In this document: positions 1-7,956 of the stretch, piece by piece
How the letters are laid out: every line of letters starts with the position of its first letter
Numbering within the stretch: the stretch's first letter is position 1
Assembly (NCBI GenBank): GCA_030633365.1
Contig: DAOVSY010000028.1
Location: forward strand, 1 to 14,783
From: Spirochaetaceae bacterium
GTDB lineage: Bacteria > Spirochaetota > Spirochaetia > B11-G9
DNA length: 14,783 bases
Reading direction: 5' to 3'
The notes under the pieces: generated by a model
What the model was told of the DNA's origin: nothing
What the model saw: the letters and a program-made list of their open reading frames with translations, nothing else
Database searches by the model: none
Program-made: the position numbers and the translations under genes

Positions 1-630
1 CAGACTAACCTTCTCTCTATGAATGCTGCCATTGAGGCTGCTCATGCAGGTGATGCAGGAAAAGGTTTCGCAGTTGTAGCAGATGAAATTAGAAAACTTG
101 CTGAATCAACTGCAGAGAATGCCCATGAAATATCAGATTCACTTACAGTGCTTATTAATCGAATAAACCAGACAGCAAGTGTAACTAAGGAAAGTGGGGA
201 CTCATTTAAAAAAATTGAAGTTGAAGTACGTAATTTTGTTCAGGCTTTTGCAGAAATATCAGCAAGTACAAAGGAATTGTCCGAAGGCAGTAAAGAAATT
301 CAGGATTCCACAATTTCTCTTTTAGATATTACATCTAACATAAAAACCGGGGCAGAAGAGATGACACTTGGAGCCAATGATATAAATATAGCACTCCTGC
401 GAATTAAGGATTCTTCGGATAATAATACAGCCAGTATGGCTACATCAAGAGAACAGATTGGGGATATTCATAAGGCCATGAGTGATATTGCTGTCCTAAG
501 TTCTACAAATACAGAAAATATGAATACCTTAATGGAAGAAGTTTCTGTATTTACTCTGGAGGGTAATGGAACTGTAGATTCTGATGTTCATGAAGAACTG
601 GGTGTTGGAACAGTAGACAATGATCAATAA
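1..630 (+). CDS. Methyl-accepting chemotaxis protein, C-terminal part (5' truncated)
   Basis: This is the cytoplasmic signalling end of a chemoreceptor that would control CheA kinase through CheW. The reading frame is open from base 1, so the gene begins outside the window; the Met at base 19 is internal. The first codons give [17 protein letters not shown], followed by [18 protein letters not shown]. This is the hallmark hairpin tip of the MCP signalling domain, where the receptor contacts CheA and CheW. The remaining ~170 residues are a polar, heptad-like Ser/Thr/Glu-rich helix, as expected for the descending arm of the coiled coil with its methylation region. The tail (GTVDNDQ) has no obvious CheR/CheB-binding pentapeptide. 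The sensor domain and membrane segments are not visible, so the ligand cannot be named. No clear hairpin terminator follows; the gap to the next gene is 108 bp. The family call is very secure. Confidence 0.96.
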   Translation, partial: QTNLLSMNAAIEAAHAGDAGKGFAVVADEIRKLAESTAENAHEISDSLTVLINRINQTASVTKESGDSFKKIEVEVRNFVQAFAEISASTKELSEGSKEIQDSTISLLDITSNIKTGAEEMTLGANDINIALLRIKDSSDNNTASMATSREQIGDIHKAMSDIAVLSSTNTENMNTLMEEVSVFTLEGNGTVDSDVHEELGVGTVDNDQ

Positions 631-674
631 ACTGTAATCAGATAATGTTGTAGAAAATTATTTTTTAATATTTA

Positions 675-704
675 TTGGTTTTTTTCATTTTTAAGCTATA
701 TATT
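675..704 (+). promoter_or_regulatory. Candidate promoter for the four-gene operon
   Basis: TTGGTT (675-680) is followed after 18 bp by TATATT (699-704), a reasonable -10 with a weak -35. It lies in the only gap upstream of the tightly packed 739-7956 genes. AT-rich sequence makes such matches common, so support is modest. The -10 overlaps the first of two direct repeats at 692-726. Confidence 0.3.
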
Positions 705-726
705 AGCAAACAAGTAAGCTATATAT
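692..726 (+). repeat. Two perfect 12-bp direct repeats (TAAGCTATATAT) upstream of the operon
   Basis: TAAGCTATATAT occurs at 692-703 and again at 715-726. The copies are 23 bp apart start to start, about two helical turns. They sit just upstream of the GGAG ribosome-binding site (727-730) of the 739 gene and overlap the candidate -10. The spacing suits a tandem regulator-binding site, but this is inference. A slippage duplication is the alternative. Confidence 0.5.
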
Positions 727-738
727 GGAGAATATTAT

Positions 739-2541
739 ATGAAAAAACAATTATTATTAACAGTTTTATTAATTTTAGCTGTCCTTACCTCTGCCTTTTC
801 TCTTGAAGGGATAGCTCTGTATGAAAAGGCACTGGAAAATTATAAACAAAAACAAAATGAAATTGCATTAGAGCAATTATTAGAATTTCGTACTAATAAT
901 TCTGAAAGCAGAAAAGAAGACGATGCACTCTGGTACATAGGCCGGTTATATGAAAGACTTGATAGAGTTACCGATGCAGAGCTTGCTTTTAGAGAAGTTC
1001 TTGAAATTCAGGATAGTAACCGTCTTGCAGAGGCTGCCTATGATCTAGGTCAAATACTGTATTCCAGAAAAGATTATTTAAAAATAACAGATCTTTTATC
1101 ACCTCTGATGGAACTGGAGCAACCAGACAGTTACGAAATTCGCAGTTTAGAAATTCTGGGAGATTCTTTTTACAGTCTTGGACGATCGAAAAGGTCAGAA
1201 TATCTTGACAAAATGGCTGTTGAATTTTTCATTCTTTCAGCAGAAGTCTATGAACATTTACTAAGTTTTCAGGAAGATGAAAAAGACAGATCCGATACTT
1301 TTTACAGTCTTGGAAAATCATACAGACGCCTTTCTACTCTTGGCCTGGATGAAACATATTATTATGAATATTATGAAAAGGCATTGGAAGCTTTAAAAAA
1401 ATCTGAATTGCCAAGAGCTGCAGTATTGGTTTTGGATCTGGAAAACAGCAGAAAATTAAATTTGGAATTAGATGCAGCTGTACTGGGGGGACTGGATAAT
1501 ATAACAACATCTTTTGGCGCAGATCTATCTTTAGATGCTTTGCTTACTTTTCCTCTTGGGTTTAATAAAGAGTTATCTTTTGGTTTAAATTATGGACATG
1601 ATGATTTCTCATTTAAAACATTTAATTTTGATCCGCTAATAACAGATGATACAAGGCTTATTCAAAGTACAGACAAGATTAGCATGGATATTAGTTTTGA
1701 TGCCGGAAGCAGTCGGGGGTTTCTATACACCCTTAGATTGGATGGTGATTATAGATTGGCTGAAGATTCTGGAGATGATTACTATGGACTGAAGCTTTCC
1801 AATGATTTTCTTTGGAGAATAAATTCTGGTTGGAAAACAGGCATGGATACAGAGCTGGGCTGGAAGGTATTTCCTGATTATCTGGTTGGAGGCCACGAAA
1901 TCGATTCTGTTCAGGGGGATGTAAATCCCTTCCTGCAGTGGTATTTTTCTGACAATTCCGATTTAACTTTAACTTATGGTTTAAATATAAAACAGTACCT
2001 GGAAGCAAAATATGATACATCTGTAATTGGTGTTCCTTCTACAAAAGACAGACAGTATATAACAAATAGTATTGAACTTGATTTTAATTCAAAAATTGGA
2101 AAAATAATTGATACCAGCCTATCCTACGAATTATTGTATCTGGAATCCAATAACTATGATATCTGGATCTCTTCGGTTTACATGGCCGATTATTATGATT
2201 ATCTTCAGCACAAAGTAAAGGGCAGTGCAGATTTTCAGTGGTCGGATAAATTTAGAACTGATTTTGACGGTTCTTTTGAAATGAGGAATTTTACAAATTA
2301 TATTGCTCAGGATTCTGCTGGTGTATTTTTATCCGGAGATGAAAAACGAAGGGATTTAACATTTTCTTTGGATGCCGAGTTTGGTTTTGTTTTCTGGTCA
2401 AGTCCTTCCGGAGCTGAGGCAGAACTTATAGGGCAGTTCTGGTGGGATAAATCTATATCAAATATGGAAGATGAAGTGTCCTTTGATACTAATTCAGATT
2501 TTTTTGGTGGCTTACTTGGAGTTGAGTTGAGGTTGCCATAG
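739..2541 (+). CDS. Secreted TPR protein with C-terminal beta-rich, outer-membrane-barrel-like domain
   Basis: First gene of the operon. The start is ATG with GGAG at 727-730. Residues 1-20 are a clear signal peptide (MKKQLLLTVLLILAVLTSAF), so the 600-residue product is exported. Residues ~24-225 are helical and TPR-like: 'ALWYIGRLYERLDRVTDAEL' near 63, 'AAYDLGQILYSRKDY' near 99 and 'TFYSLGKSYRRL' near 187. From ~240 to the end the pattern changes to alternating polar/hydrophobic strands rich in Tyr, Phe, Asp and Gly, for example LSFGLNYGHDDFSF near 279 and LTLTYGLNIKQYL near 409. It ends in a beta-like segment, FFGGLLGVELRLP. This layout suggests a periplasmic TPR domain attached to an outer-membrane barrel, although the final residue is Pro rather than an aromatic. 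I recognise no named family. Its stop codon overlaps the next start by 1 bp, linking it to the transglutaminase/ATP-grasp genes. The barrel is inferred from pattern only. Confidence 0.85.
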   Translation: MKKQLLLTVLLILAVLTSAFSLEGIALYEKALENYKQKQNEIALEQLLEFRTNNSESRKEDDALWYIGRLYERLDRVTDAELAFREVLEIQDSNRLAEAAYDLGQILYSRKDYLKITDLLSPLMELEQPDSYEIRSLEILGDSFYSLGRSKRSEYLDKMAVEFFILSAEVYEHLLSFQEDEKDRSDTFYSLGKSYRRLSTLGLDETYYYEYYEKALEALKKSELPRAAVLVLDLENSRKLNLELDAAVLGGLDNITTSFGADLSLDALLTFPLGFNKELSFGLNYGHDDFSFKTFNFDPLITDDTRLIQSTDKISMDISFDAGSSRGFLYTLRLDGDYRLAEDSGDDYYGLKLSNDFLWRINSGWKTGMDTELGWKVFPDYLVGGHEIDSVQGDVNPFLQWYFSDNSDLTLTYGLNIKQYLEAKYDTSVIGVPSTKDRQYITNSIELDFNSKIGKIIDTSLSYELLYLESNNYDIWISSVYMADYYDYLQHKVKGSADFQWSDKFRTDFDGSFEMRNFTNYIAQDSAGVFLSGDEKRRDLTFSLDAEFGFVFWSSPSGAEAELIGQFWWDKSISNMEDEVSFDTNSDFFGGLLGVELRLP

Positions 2542-4121
2542 TGAGTAGAAAAAAGACTATAAGAATTATCATTACAGTTTTAATGACTGTAATGATTTCA
2601 ATTATTGGGTATAAGTATTTTGTACTTGGATATACCTTTGAATCTATTGTCCCCCAGCCAAATTACTCTGTTAATCTTACAATGAGTTTTTCGGGGAATG
2701 GTGATGATCTTGCAGTTCGAACCTTTTTACCCGTAAATGAACAGAACCAGGTCATAACTAATGAATTTATAGGCGGCGAAGGCCTTGATTTTAGAAGGGA
2801 GATTACTTCTCTTTATAACAGAGGTGACTGGACCCAATATCAGGCAAAAGGTGCATTTACTATCAATTATTCCTTTACTGCAATGATCAGAGCAATGAAG
2901 TTTAATATTTCTCCGGAATTAAAAGTTCCGGACAGATATGAAGAATCTATGGATTATTTTCTAAAATCTACAGATGTAATCCAGGTAAATGATCCTTTAA
3001 TAGTAAATCTTGCAGAAGAATTAAAAGCAGACAATATCTATACTGTTGATATAGTAAGATCCCTTTTTGATTATGTTTATGATCTTGGTTCCAGACCATT
3101 TAAAGGTACTACAGATGCAGTAACTGCTGCTAAGCTTCAGGAGGCAAGCTGTAATGGTAAAAGCAGATTGTTTTCTGCTATGGCAAGGCAGTTAAACATT
3201 CCTTCCAGACTTGTAGGTGGTATAATATTAAATACAGGAACAAAACGAACCAGCCATCAATGGATAGAATTGTACATTGCCGGTTACTGGATACCCTTTG
3301 ATACCTTAAATGGACACTTTGCGGAGTTACCTGGAAATTATCTGGCCCTCTACAGAGGAGACGAATCTCTCTTTAGACATTCAAGAAATATTGGGTTTGA
3401 TTACAGATATGATATAAGAAAGAAAACACTTTCCAATTATAGACTGGAAGGTTTTCTTGTAGACAGTTCATTTAACCTCTACAGTATTTTAACAGATTTT
3501 TTTAAGATCTCAATTGCTATAAATGTTCTTCAGTTTCTTCTTGTTATTCCTCTGGGAGTTCTTGTAGTTGTATTTTCACGTAATATAGTTGGAATAAATA
3601 CTTTTGGAACCTTTTTGCCTGCATTAATGGCAATGTCTTTTCAGGGTATTGGTTTACTCCCTGGATTAGTCTCTTTTATCTTTGTTCTAATTGTAACTAT
3701 CTTAGTTAGAATTCCTCTTAATAAAATTGGACTTCTTCATACTCCTAAACTTGCAGTAATGATGATAGCAGTTATTATGAGCCTTATAGGGCTTACAGTT
3801 ATTTCCAACTTTTTAAATTTTGAAACTTTTTCTGCTCTAAACTCCACTGCACTTTTACCAGTTGCAATACTAACTATAACATCAGAGCGTATCGCTCTTA
3901 CTATAGAGGAGGAAGGATTTAAACATACAGTTTTAATTATGTTTCAAACAATGCTGGTTATGAGTGCAAGTTTTCTTGTAATGAGTTCTGCAGCTCTTCA
4001 GGCATTACAAATTGCTTTCCCTGAACTTCTTCTGGCTGCTATTTCCATGAATCTCTGGATTGGAAGCTGGACTGGAATAAGGTTAAGTGAAATGATGAGA
4101 TTCAGGGAGCTGTATAAATGA
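2541..4121 (+). CDS. Transglutaminase-like domain fused to seven transmembrane helices
   Basis: The start is GTG, overlapping the previous TAG by one base, with TTGAGG at 2527-2532. Layout: one N-terminal membrane helix (residues ~7-28), an exported region (~30-160), a transglutaminase fold (~165-260), then about seven membrane helices (~323-510). The family signatures are GINTFGTFLPALMA (351-364) and the C-terminal FPELLLAAISMNLW...RLSEMMRFRE, which match 'inactive transglutaminase fused to 7TM' proteins. Members of that family usually lack catalytic residues. Here EASCNGKSRLFSAMARQLNIP contributes Cys204, SHQWIELY gives His239 and IPFDTLNG gives Asp254, in the order and spacing of a classical Cys-His-Asp triad. 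The domain should therefore face the periplasm and may be active as an acyl transferase or peptidase. The next gene overlaps by 4 bp and encodes the usual ATP-grasp partner. Family identity is firm; activity is inferred. Confidence 0.93.
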   Translation: MSRKKTIRIIITVLMTVMISIIGYKYFVLGYTFESIVPQPNYSVNLTMSFSGNGDDLAVRTFLPVNEQNQVITNEFIGGEGLDFRREITSLYNRGDWTQYQAKGAFTINYSFTAMIRAMKFNISPELKVPDRYEESMDYFLKSTDVIQVNDPLIVNLAEELKADNIYTVDIVRSLFDYVYDLGSRPFKGTTDAVTAAKLQEASCNGKSRLFSAMARQLNIPSRLVGGIILNTGTKRTSHQWIELYIAGYWIPFDTLNGHFAELPGNYLALYRGDESLFRHSRNIGFDYRYDIRKKTLSNYRLEGFLVDSSFNLYSILTDFFKISIAINVLQFLLVIPLGVLVVVFSRNIVGINTFGTFLPALMAMSFQGIGLLPGLVSFIFVLIVTILVRIPLNKIGLLHTPKLAVMMIAVIMSLIGLTVISNFLNFETFSALNSTALLPVAILTITSERIALTIEEEGFKHTVLIMFQTMLVMSASFLVMSSAALQALQIAFPELLLAAISMNLWIGSWTGIRLSEMMRFRELYK

Positions 4122-4969
4122 CCCTTGATTCTATACTAAGTATTAATAAGAGAAATCTCGATGTAATTTCTGTGTTTAATCCCCGAAAACATTTTCCTCT
4201 TGTAGATGATAAAATTCGAACAAAAGATATTTTAAAGAAAACAGGAGTTCCTTACCCGGAAACAATTGCTGTTGTAAAGAATTTTTTTGAAATTGAAAAT
4301 GTCTTTAAAATTCTAAATAAAATAGAGAGTTTTGTTGTAAAACCTGCCAGAGGAAGAGCCGGGGGGGGGATACTTCTTGTTGAAAGGGATGAGGAGGGTT
4401 CCTGGAAAACACCTTCTGGCCGAGAAATTGGCAAAGATGATATGAAAACTCATTTTGGAGATATTCTTTTTGGAGTCTATTCTTTTGGAAGAATGGATGA
4501 CAGTGTCCTGATCGAAAAAAGAGTTATCCCTGATGATTTTATGTTTAATATATATGAACGGGGTATTCCTGATATACGTATTATTACTTTTAAAAGTAAA
4601 CCTGTTATGGCAATGTTGAGAGTCCCCACAGACAGGTCTGATGGCAAAGCAAACCTTCATCAGGGAGCTATAGGAGTTTCTATTAATATGGAATCCGGTA
4701 TGACCGGTTCTTCTGTTATGTCAGGAAAACGGATAGAAATCCATCCTGATAGCGGAGTAAAAATTTCAGGATTAAAAATACCTTTCTGGAAAGAAATTAT
4801 TTCAATAGCAGAATTATCATCCAGGGAAGTTCCTCTTGAATATATTGGTGTGGATATTGTCCTGGACAGAAAATTGGGACCACTTGTTTTAGAATTAAAT
4901 GCAAGGCCTGGCCTACAGATTCAGGTTGTAAACCGCCAGGGCCTTTTGCCATTACTTGAGGGAGTATAA
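4118..4969 (+). CDS. ATP-grasp alpha-L-glutamate ligase-like (RimK-related) protein
   Basis: Overlaps the previous gene as ATGA (4118-4121); AGGGAG at 4104-4109 is the ribosome-binding site. The product is 283 residues, cytoplasmic, with no signal peptide. ATP-grasp features in order: a pre-ATP-grasp start (VDDKIRTKDILKKTGVPYPET), the nucleotide-binding Lys75 in FVVKP, a glycine loop RGRAGGGI (78-85), PDIRI (151-155), the conserved ANLHQGAIGV (178-187), and the metal-binding block GVDIVLD (244-250) plus LELNARPGLQIQ (258-269) with Glu259 and Asn261. The NARPGLxIQ motif typifies the alpha-L-glutamate-ligase-like group that is genetically linked to 7TM-transglutaminase proteins. It should join a carboxylate to an amine using ATP, via an acyl phosphate. 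The substrate is unknown and glutamate is only implied by homology. The glycine loop is encoded by nine consecutive Gs, which is unusual in this AT-rich sequence. Confidence 0.93.
   Translation: MTLDSILSINKRNLDVISVFNPRKHFPLVDDKIRTKDILKKTGVPYPETIAVVKNFFEIENVFKILNKIESFVVKPARGRAGGGILLVERDEEGSWKTPSGREIGKDDMKTHFGDILFGVYSFGRMDDSVLIEKRVIPDDFMFNIYERGIPDIRIITFKSKPVMAMLRVPTDRSDGKANLHQGAIGVSINMESGMTGSSVMSGKRIEIHPDSGVKISGLKIPFWKEIISIAELSSREVPLEYIGVDIVLDRKLGPLVLELNARPGLQIQVVNRQGLLPLLEGV
4361..4369 (+). repeat. Poly-G tract of nine inside the ATP-grasp gene
   Basis: Nine consecutive Gs form three GGG codons (Gly82-84) in the nucleotide-binding loop. Losing one G brings a TGA into frame after about 25 codons. 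Gaining one G gives a TGA within a few codons. Such tracts are known slippage sites in phase-variable genes. It is the longest G run I see in the window. Confidence 0.9.
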
Positions 4970-4971
4970 AA

Positions 4972-7956
4972 GTGAAAAAGTATTTAATTTCTTTGTGGAC
5001 AAAATCTGCCCTTCCTGTTCTTGTTTTTGTATTAGTTATGGTAGCAGGTGGTGCTTATCTTCAATATTATGCTCTTCAAATACAGAACAGACCAATAACT
5101 GTCAATGTTAACAGTAGAACCGCTATTGAAACTATAGATATCCAGTTTGATGAAATTGATACTATTCCTGTTGTTTCTGGTGATTATAGTGAAGTTTTTT
5201 TACTTCTCGATCAAAATAAAAATATAGATGCTTTGGCTTTAATGGATGATCTTTCTTTGGAAAAACCTGATATTAAAGAGGGTGCTGATTTTATTCTTCT
5301 CTATTCCAAAATTTTAATCAGCCTGGAAAAATACGAAGATGCCCTTGAAATCCTTACATTTATATCAACTAATAATGCAGGTATATTTTTTAGTACTGGT
5401 CTTGTTAAAAATCGTTTAGGAGATAAAACAGGTGCTATCAATTCGTATAAAAAAGCACTTCAGATAAAACCTTCATATTTTGAAGCATCATTTAATTTGG
5501 GAAATATATATCTGGCATTAAAAAGATATAATCTTGCAGTAACAATTTTAGAAAAGACTGTTGCTCTGGCTGGAGGCAGTAAACGTTCAAGGACACTCAG
5601 CAGCCTTGGAATTGCCTATCTTAGATCAGAAAAGTATAAACTGGCAGAAGAAGCACTTATAGAATCAGTAAATCTGGATCCATCTTCACTCAAACCACGT
5701 TTTGAGCTTGCCGAACTGTATACAGAAACAGGACGAATGGATACTGCTGAAGATATTTATAATGAGATACTCCTTCTGGATGAACTCAATTCCCAGGCCT
5801 ATAATGGTTTGGCAGATTTAGCTCTTAAAGATGGAAATAGTGATAAAGCAATTAATATTTTAAATGAAGTTCTTATTATTGATTCAGGTATTGATGATAT
5901 CCGTATTAAGCTTGCTGTACTACTTTTTGAAAAGAACGAATTGACTAAAGCAAAATCTCATTTAGTCTGGATTCTGGAGAATGGTACTAATAAGGAAGCA
6001 GCTAATTTTCAGTTAGGACGTTTAGAGTACAGCCAACATAGATTTAAAGAAGCTTCAAATTATTATATTCAGGCATTTTCCATCTCAAAAAATTCCAATA
6101 TAGAATCTTTAAATAATCTTGGGCTTTCCCAAAAGGCTTTGGGAAATTTGGAAGATGCAAAGTCTTCATTTAGACAAGCTATTGAGATTGATAACATATA
6201 CTTTAAGGCTCATTATAATCTTGGATTATTATACCTGGATGAAGAAGATTATCAAAATGCTGAATTAGCTTTTAACCTTGTTATAAATTTAAAACCTGAT
6301 CATCCTGAAGCATGGCATAATCTTGCTTTTGTTTTAAGTCAAAAGGGATTATACAGAGCCTCTATTGATGCTTATGAGGAAACATTAAGAATTGAACCTT
6401 CAAATATAAAAACCAGACTTAATTTAGCTGTTCAATATAAAAAACTTGATGAAATGGATAAGGCACTGGAACAATATCAACTAGTTCTTTCAATAAATCC
6501 TTCTTACTCAAGTGCATGGTATAACCAGGCGCTTCTTTATAAAGCAATTGGGAAATACACAGAGGCTGAAAACTCTTATAAAAAAGCCCTTGAATTAAAT
6601 CCGGGCGAAGTTAAGTACTGGTTAAATTTATCAACTCTACTTAGCAGTTTGAGTAGAATTGATGATTCTATAGAGGTTCTAAAGAATGGAATTGATACCC
6701 ATTCAGATTCAGATCTTTTAAGATATAATCTGGCACTTCAATATAAAAAACTAAATAATATAGCTAATGCTAAAATTGAGTTGGAAAATGCAGTATCCCT
6801 AAACTCCTATAATGTGAAAGCCTGGCTGGCATTGGGTGATATAGAATCAGATGAAAAAAATCATAAAAATGCTGCAGAATATTATCTTAATGCAGTAAAT
6901 TTAGACCCTGAGGATGGTTATTCTAAATATCAGCTTGGAAAGGAGCAGTATAAACTGAATAACTATGAAGATGCCCTTGTTAGTTTTACTGAATCAATTA
7001 AAATTATTACGAATAATGCATGGATCTGGTATAATCTGGGTAAAACGCAGAATAAATTGGATTTATATGACGAAGCTGGAGAATCTTTCAGGCAGACACT
7101 TATTATTGATCCTAATATGGCCAGATATGTAAATAACCAATTTGGCCAGGAAGAAGATACCATTGAAATTCTGTCTGATATGCTTAAAACAGATAAAAAT
7201 AATGTTAATCTAAGAATACAATTGGCAGAAATTCTCTCTCGCAGCGGTATATACGAAAAATCCCTTGATGAATATAACATTGCTCTTAAACTTGAACCTG
7301 AAAATAGCTCTATATGGCTGTCTATGGGAAATTCAGCAAATACAGCCGGAGATCTATCAATGGCTGAGAAAGCATATAAACAGTTGATTCTTATTTCTCC
7401 CAGGGATGGAGAGTATCTGTTCATTTATGGAAAATTTCTTTATGAACTTGAAAAAACAGATCTTGCTTTTGATTATCTGTCCCAGGCTGTAAATTTTCAG
7501 GAATCACCTCTTGAACTACTCAGGTACTATGGAAATATACTTTATGATGAGAAAATTTATGATGAATCTATTGAAGTTTTAAAACAGGCAGTTGAACTGG
7601 AGCCTTTTGATGGTAAGACAGTCATAGCTCTGGGTAAATCTTATTATAAAATTAAAGAGTATAAAGAAGCTCTTGGATATTTTTCTGACTCTACAGAATT
7701 CCTTCCTGATTACGAGTGGTCGTATATATGGGAAGCCAGAGCAATGGTGAAACTTAGATTATATAATGATGCTGTTAACAGTTATAACGAGGCATTAGTA
7801 ATAAGGCCTGACTATATTCAGCCTTATATTGGTTTGGGAGATTTGGAAGTTGCCAGAAACAAAAACCTGGACGCTGCTGTCTATTACAGAAAAGTTCTGG
7901 ATATAGATCCTGATCATGCCTCAACCAGGAGAAAACTTGATAATCTTAATGGCTAA
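4972..7956 (+). CDS. Membrane-anchored giant TPR protein (~25 repeats)
   Basis: Last gene of the operon. It starts at GTG 2 nt after the previous stop, with GAGGGAG at 4958-4964. The 994-residue product has a basic N-terminus and a single hydrophobic segment (~13-36) with no obvious cleavage site, so it is probably anchored in the inner membrane with the rest in the periplasm. After a spacer (~40-100), TPR units of 34 residues run almost without a break from ~103 to the end; I count about 25. Examples: ASFNLGNIYLALKRYNLAV (172-190), AHYNLGLLYLDEEDYQNAEL (413-432), AWYNQALLYKAIGKYTEAE (515-533). A slightly irregular stretch lies near 719-743. No catalytic domain follows the repeats, so a scaffold or substrate-recruiting role is likely. 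Its partner is unknown; operon position points to the transglutaminase, ligase and barrel proteins. Its stop codon overlaps the stop of the convergent transporter pseudogene. Confidence 0.94.
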   Translation: MKKYLISLWTKSALPVLVFVLVMVAGGAYLQYYALQIQNRPITVNVNSRTAIETIDIQFDEIDTIPVVSGDYSEVFLLLDQNKNIDALALMDDLSLEKPDIKEGADFILLYSKILISLEKYEDALEILTFISTNNAGIFFSTGLVKNRLGDKTGAINSYKKALQIKPSYFEASFNLGNIYLALKRYNLAVTILEKTVALAGGSKRSRTLSSLGIAYLRSEKYKLAEEALIESVNLDPSSLKPRFELAELYTETGRMDTAEDIYNEILLLDELNSQAYNGLADLALKDGNSDKAINILNEVLIIDSGIDDIRIKLAVLLFEKNELTKAKSHLVWILENGTNKEAANFQLGRLEYSQHRFKEASNYYIQAFSISKNSNIESLNNLGLSQKALGNLEDAKSSFRQAIEIDNIYFKAHYNLGLLYLDEEDYQNAELAFNLVINLKPDHPEAWHNLAFVLSQKGLYRASIDAYEETLRIEPSNIKTRLNLAVQYKKLDEMDKALEQYQLVLSINPSYSSAWYNQALLYKAIGKYTEAENSYKKALELNPGEVKYWLNLSTLLSSLSRIDDSIEVLKNGIDTHSDSDLLRYNLALQYKKLNNIANAKIELENAVSLNSYNVKAWLALGDIESDEKNHKNAAEYYLNAVNLDPEDGYSKYQLGKEQYKLNNYEDALVSFTESIKIITNNAWIWYNLGKTQNKLDLYDEAGESFRQTLIIDPNMARYVNNQFGQEEDTIEILSDMLKTDKNNVNLRIQLAEILSRSGIYEKSLDEYNIALKLEPENSSIWLSMGNSANTAGDLSMAEKAYKQLILISPRDGEYLFIYGKFLYELEKTDLAFDYLSQAVNFQESPLELLRYYGNILYDEKIYDESIEVLKQAVELEPFDGKTVIALGKSYYKIKEYKEALGYFSDSTEFLPDYEWSYIWEARAMVKLRLYNDAVNSYNEALVIRPDYIQPYIGLGDLEVARNKNLDAAVYYRKVLDIDPDHASTRRKLDNLNG

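Noticed and set aside
655..690. T-rich stretch after the chemoreceptor gene as a terminator
   Set aside because: It has T runs but no GC-rich stem before them.
4252..4660. Minus-strand open frames inside the ATP-grasp gene
   Set aside because: They lie antisense to a strongly supported gene, show no recognisable domains and have no credible ribosome-binding sites.
6963..7424. 153-codon minus-strand open frame inside the TPR gene
   Set aside because: It is an antisense shadow of regular TPR codons; its composition mirrors the repeats and no family features are visible.
4972..7956. O-GlcNAc-transferase-like enzyme, because of the long TPR array
   Set aside because: Repeats continue to the C-terminus and no glycosyltransferase domain follows.
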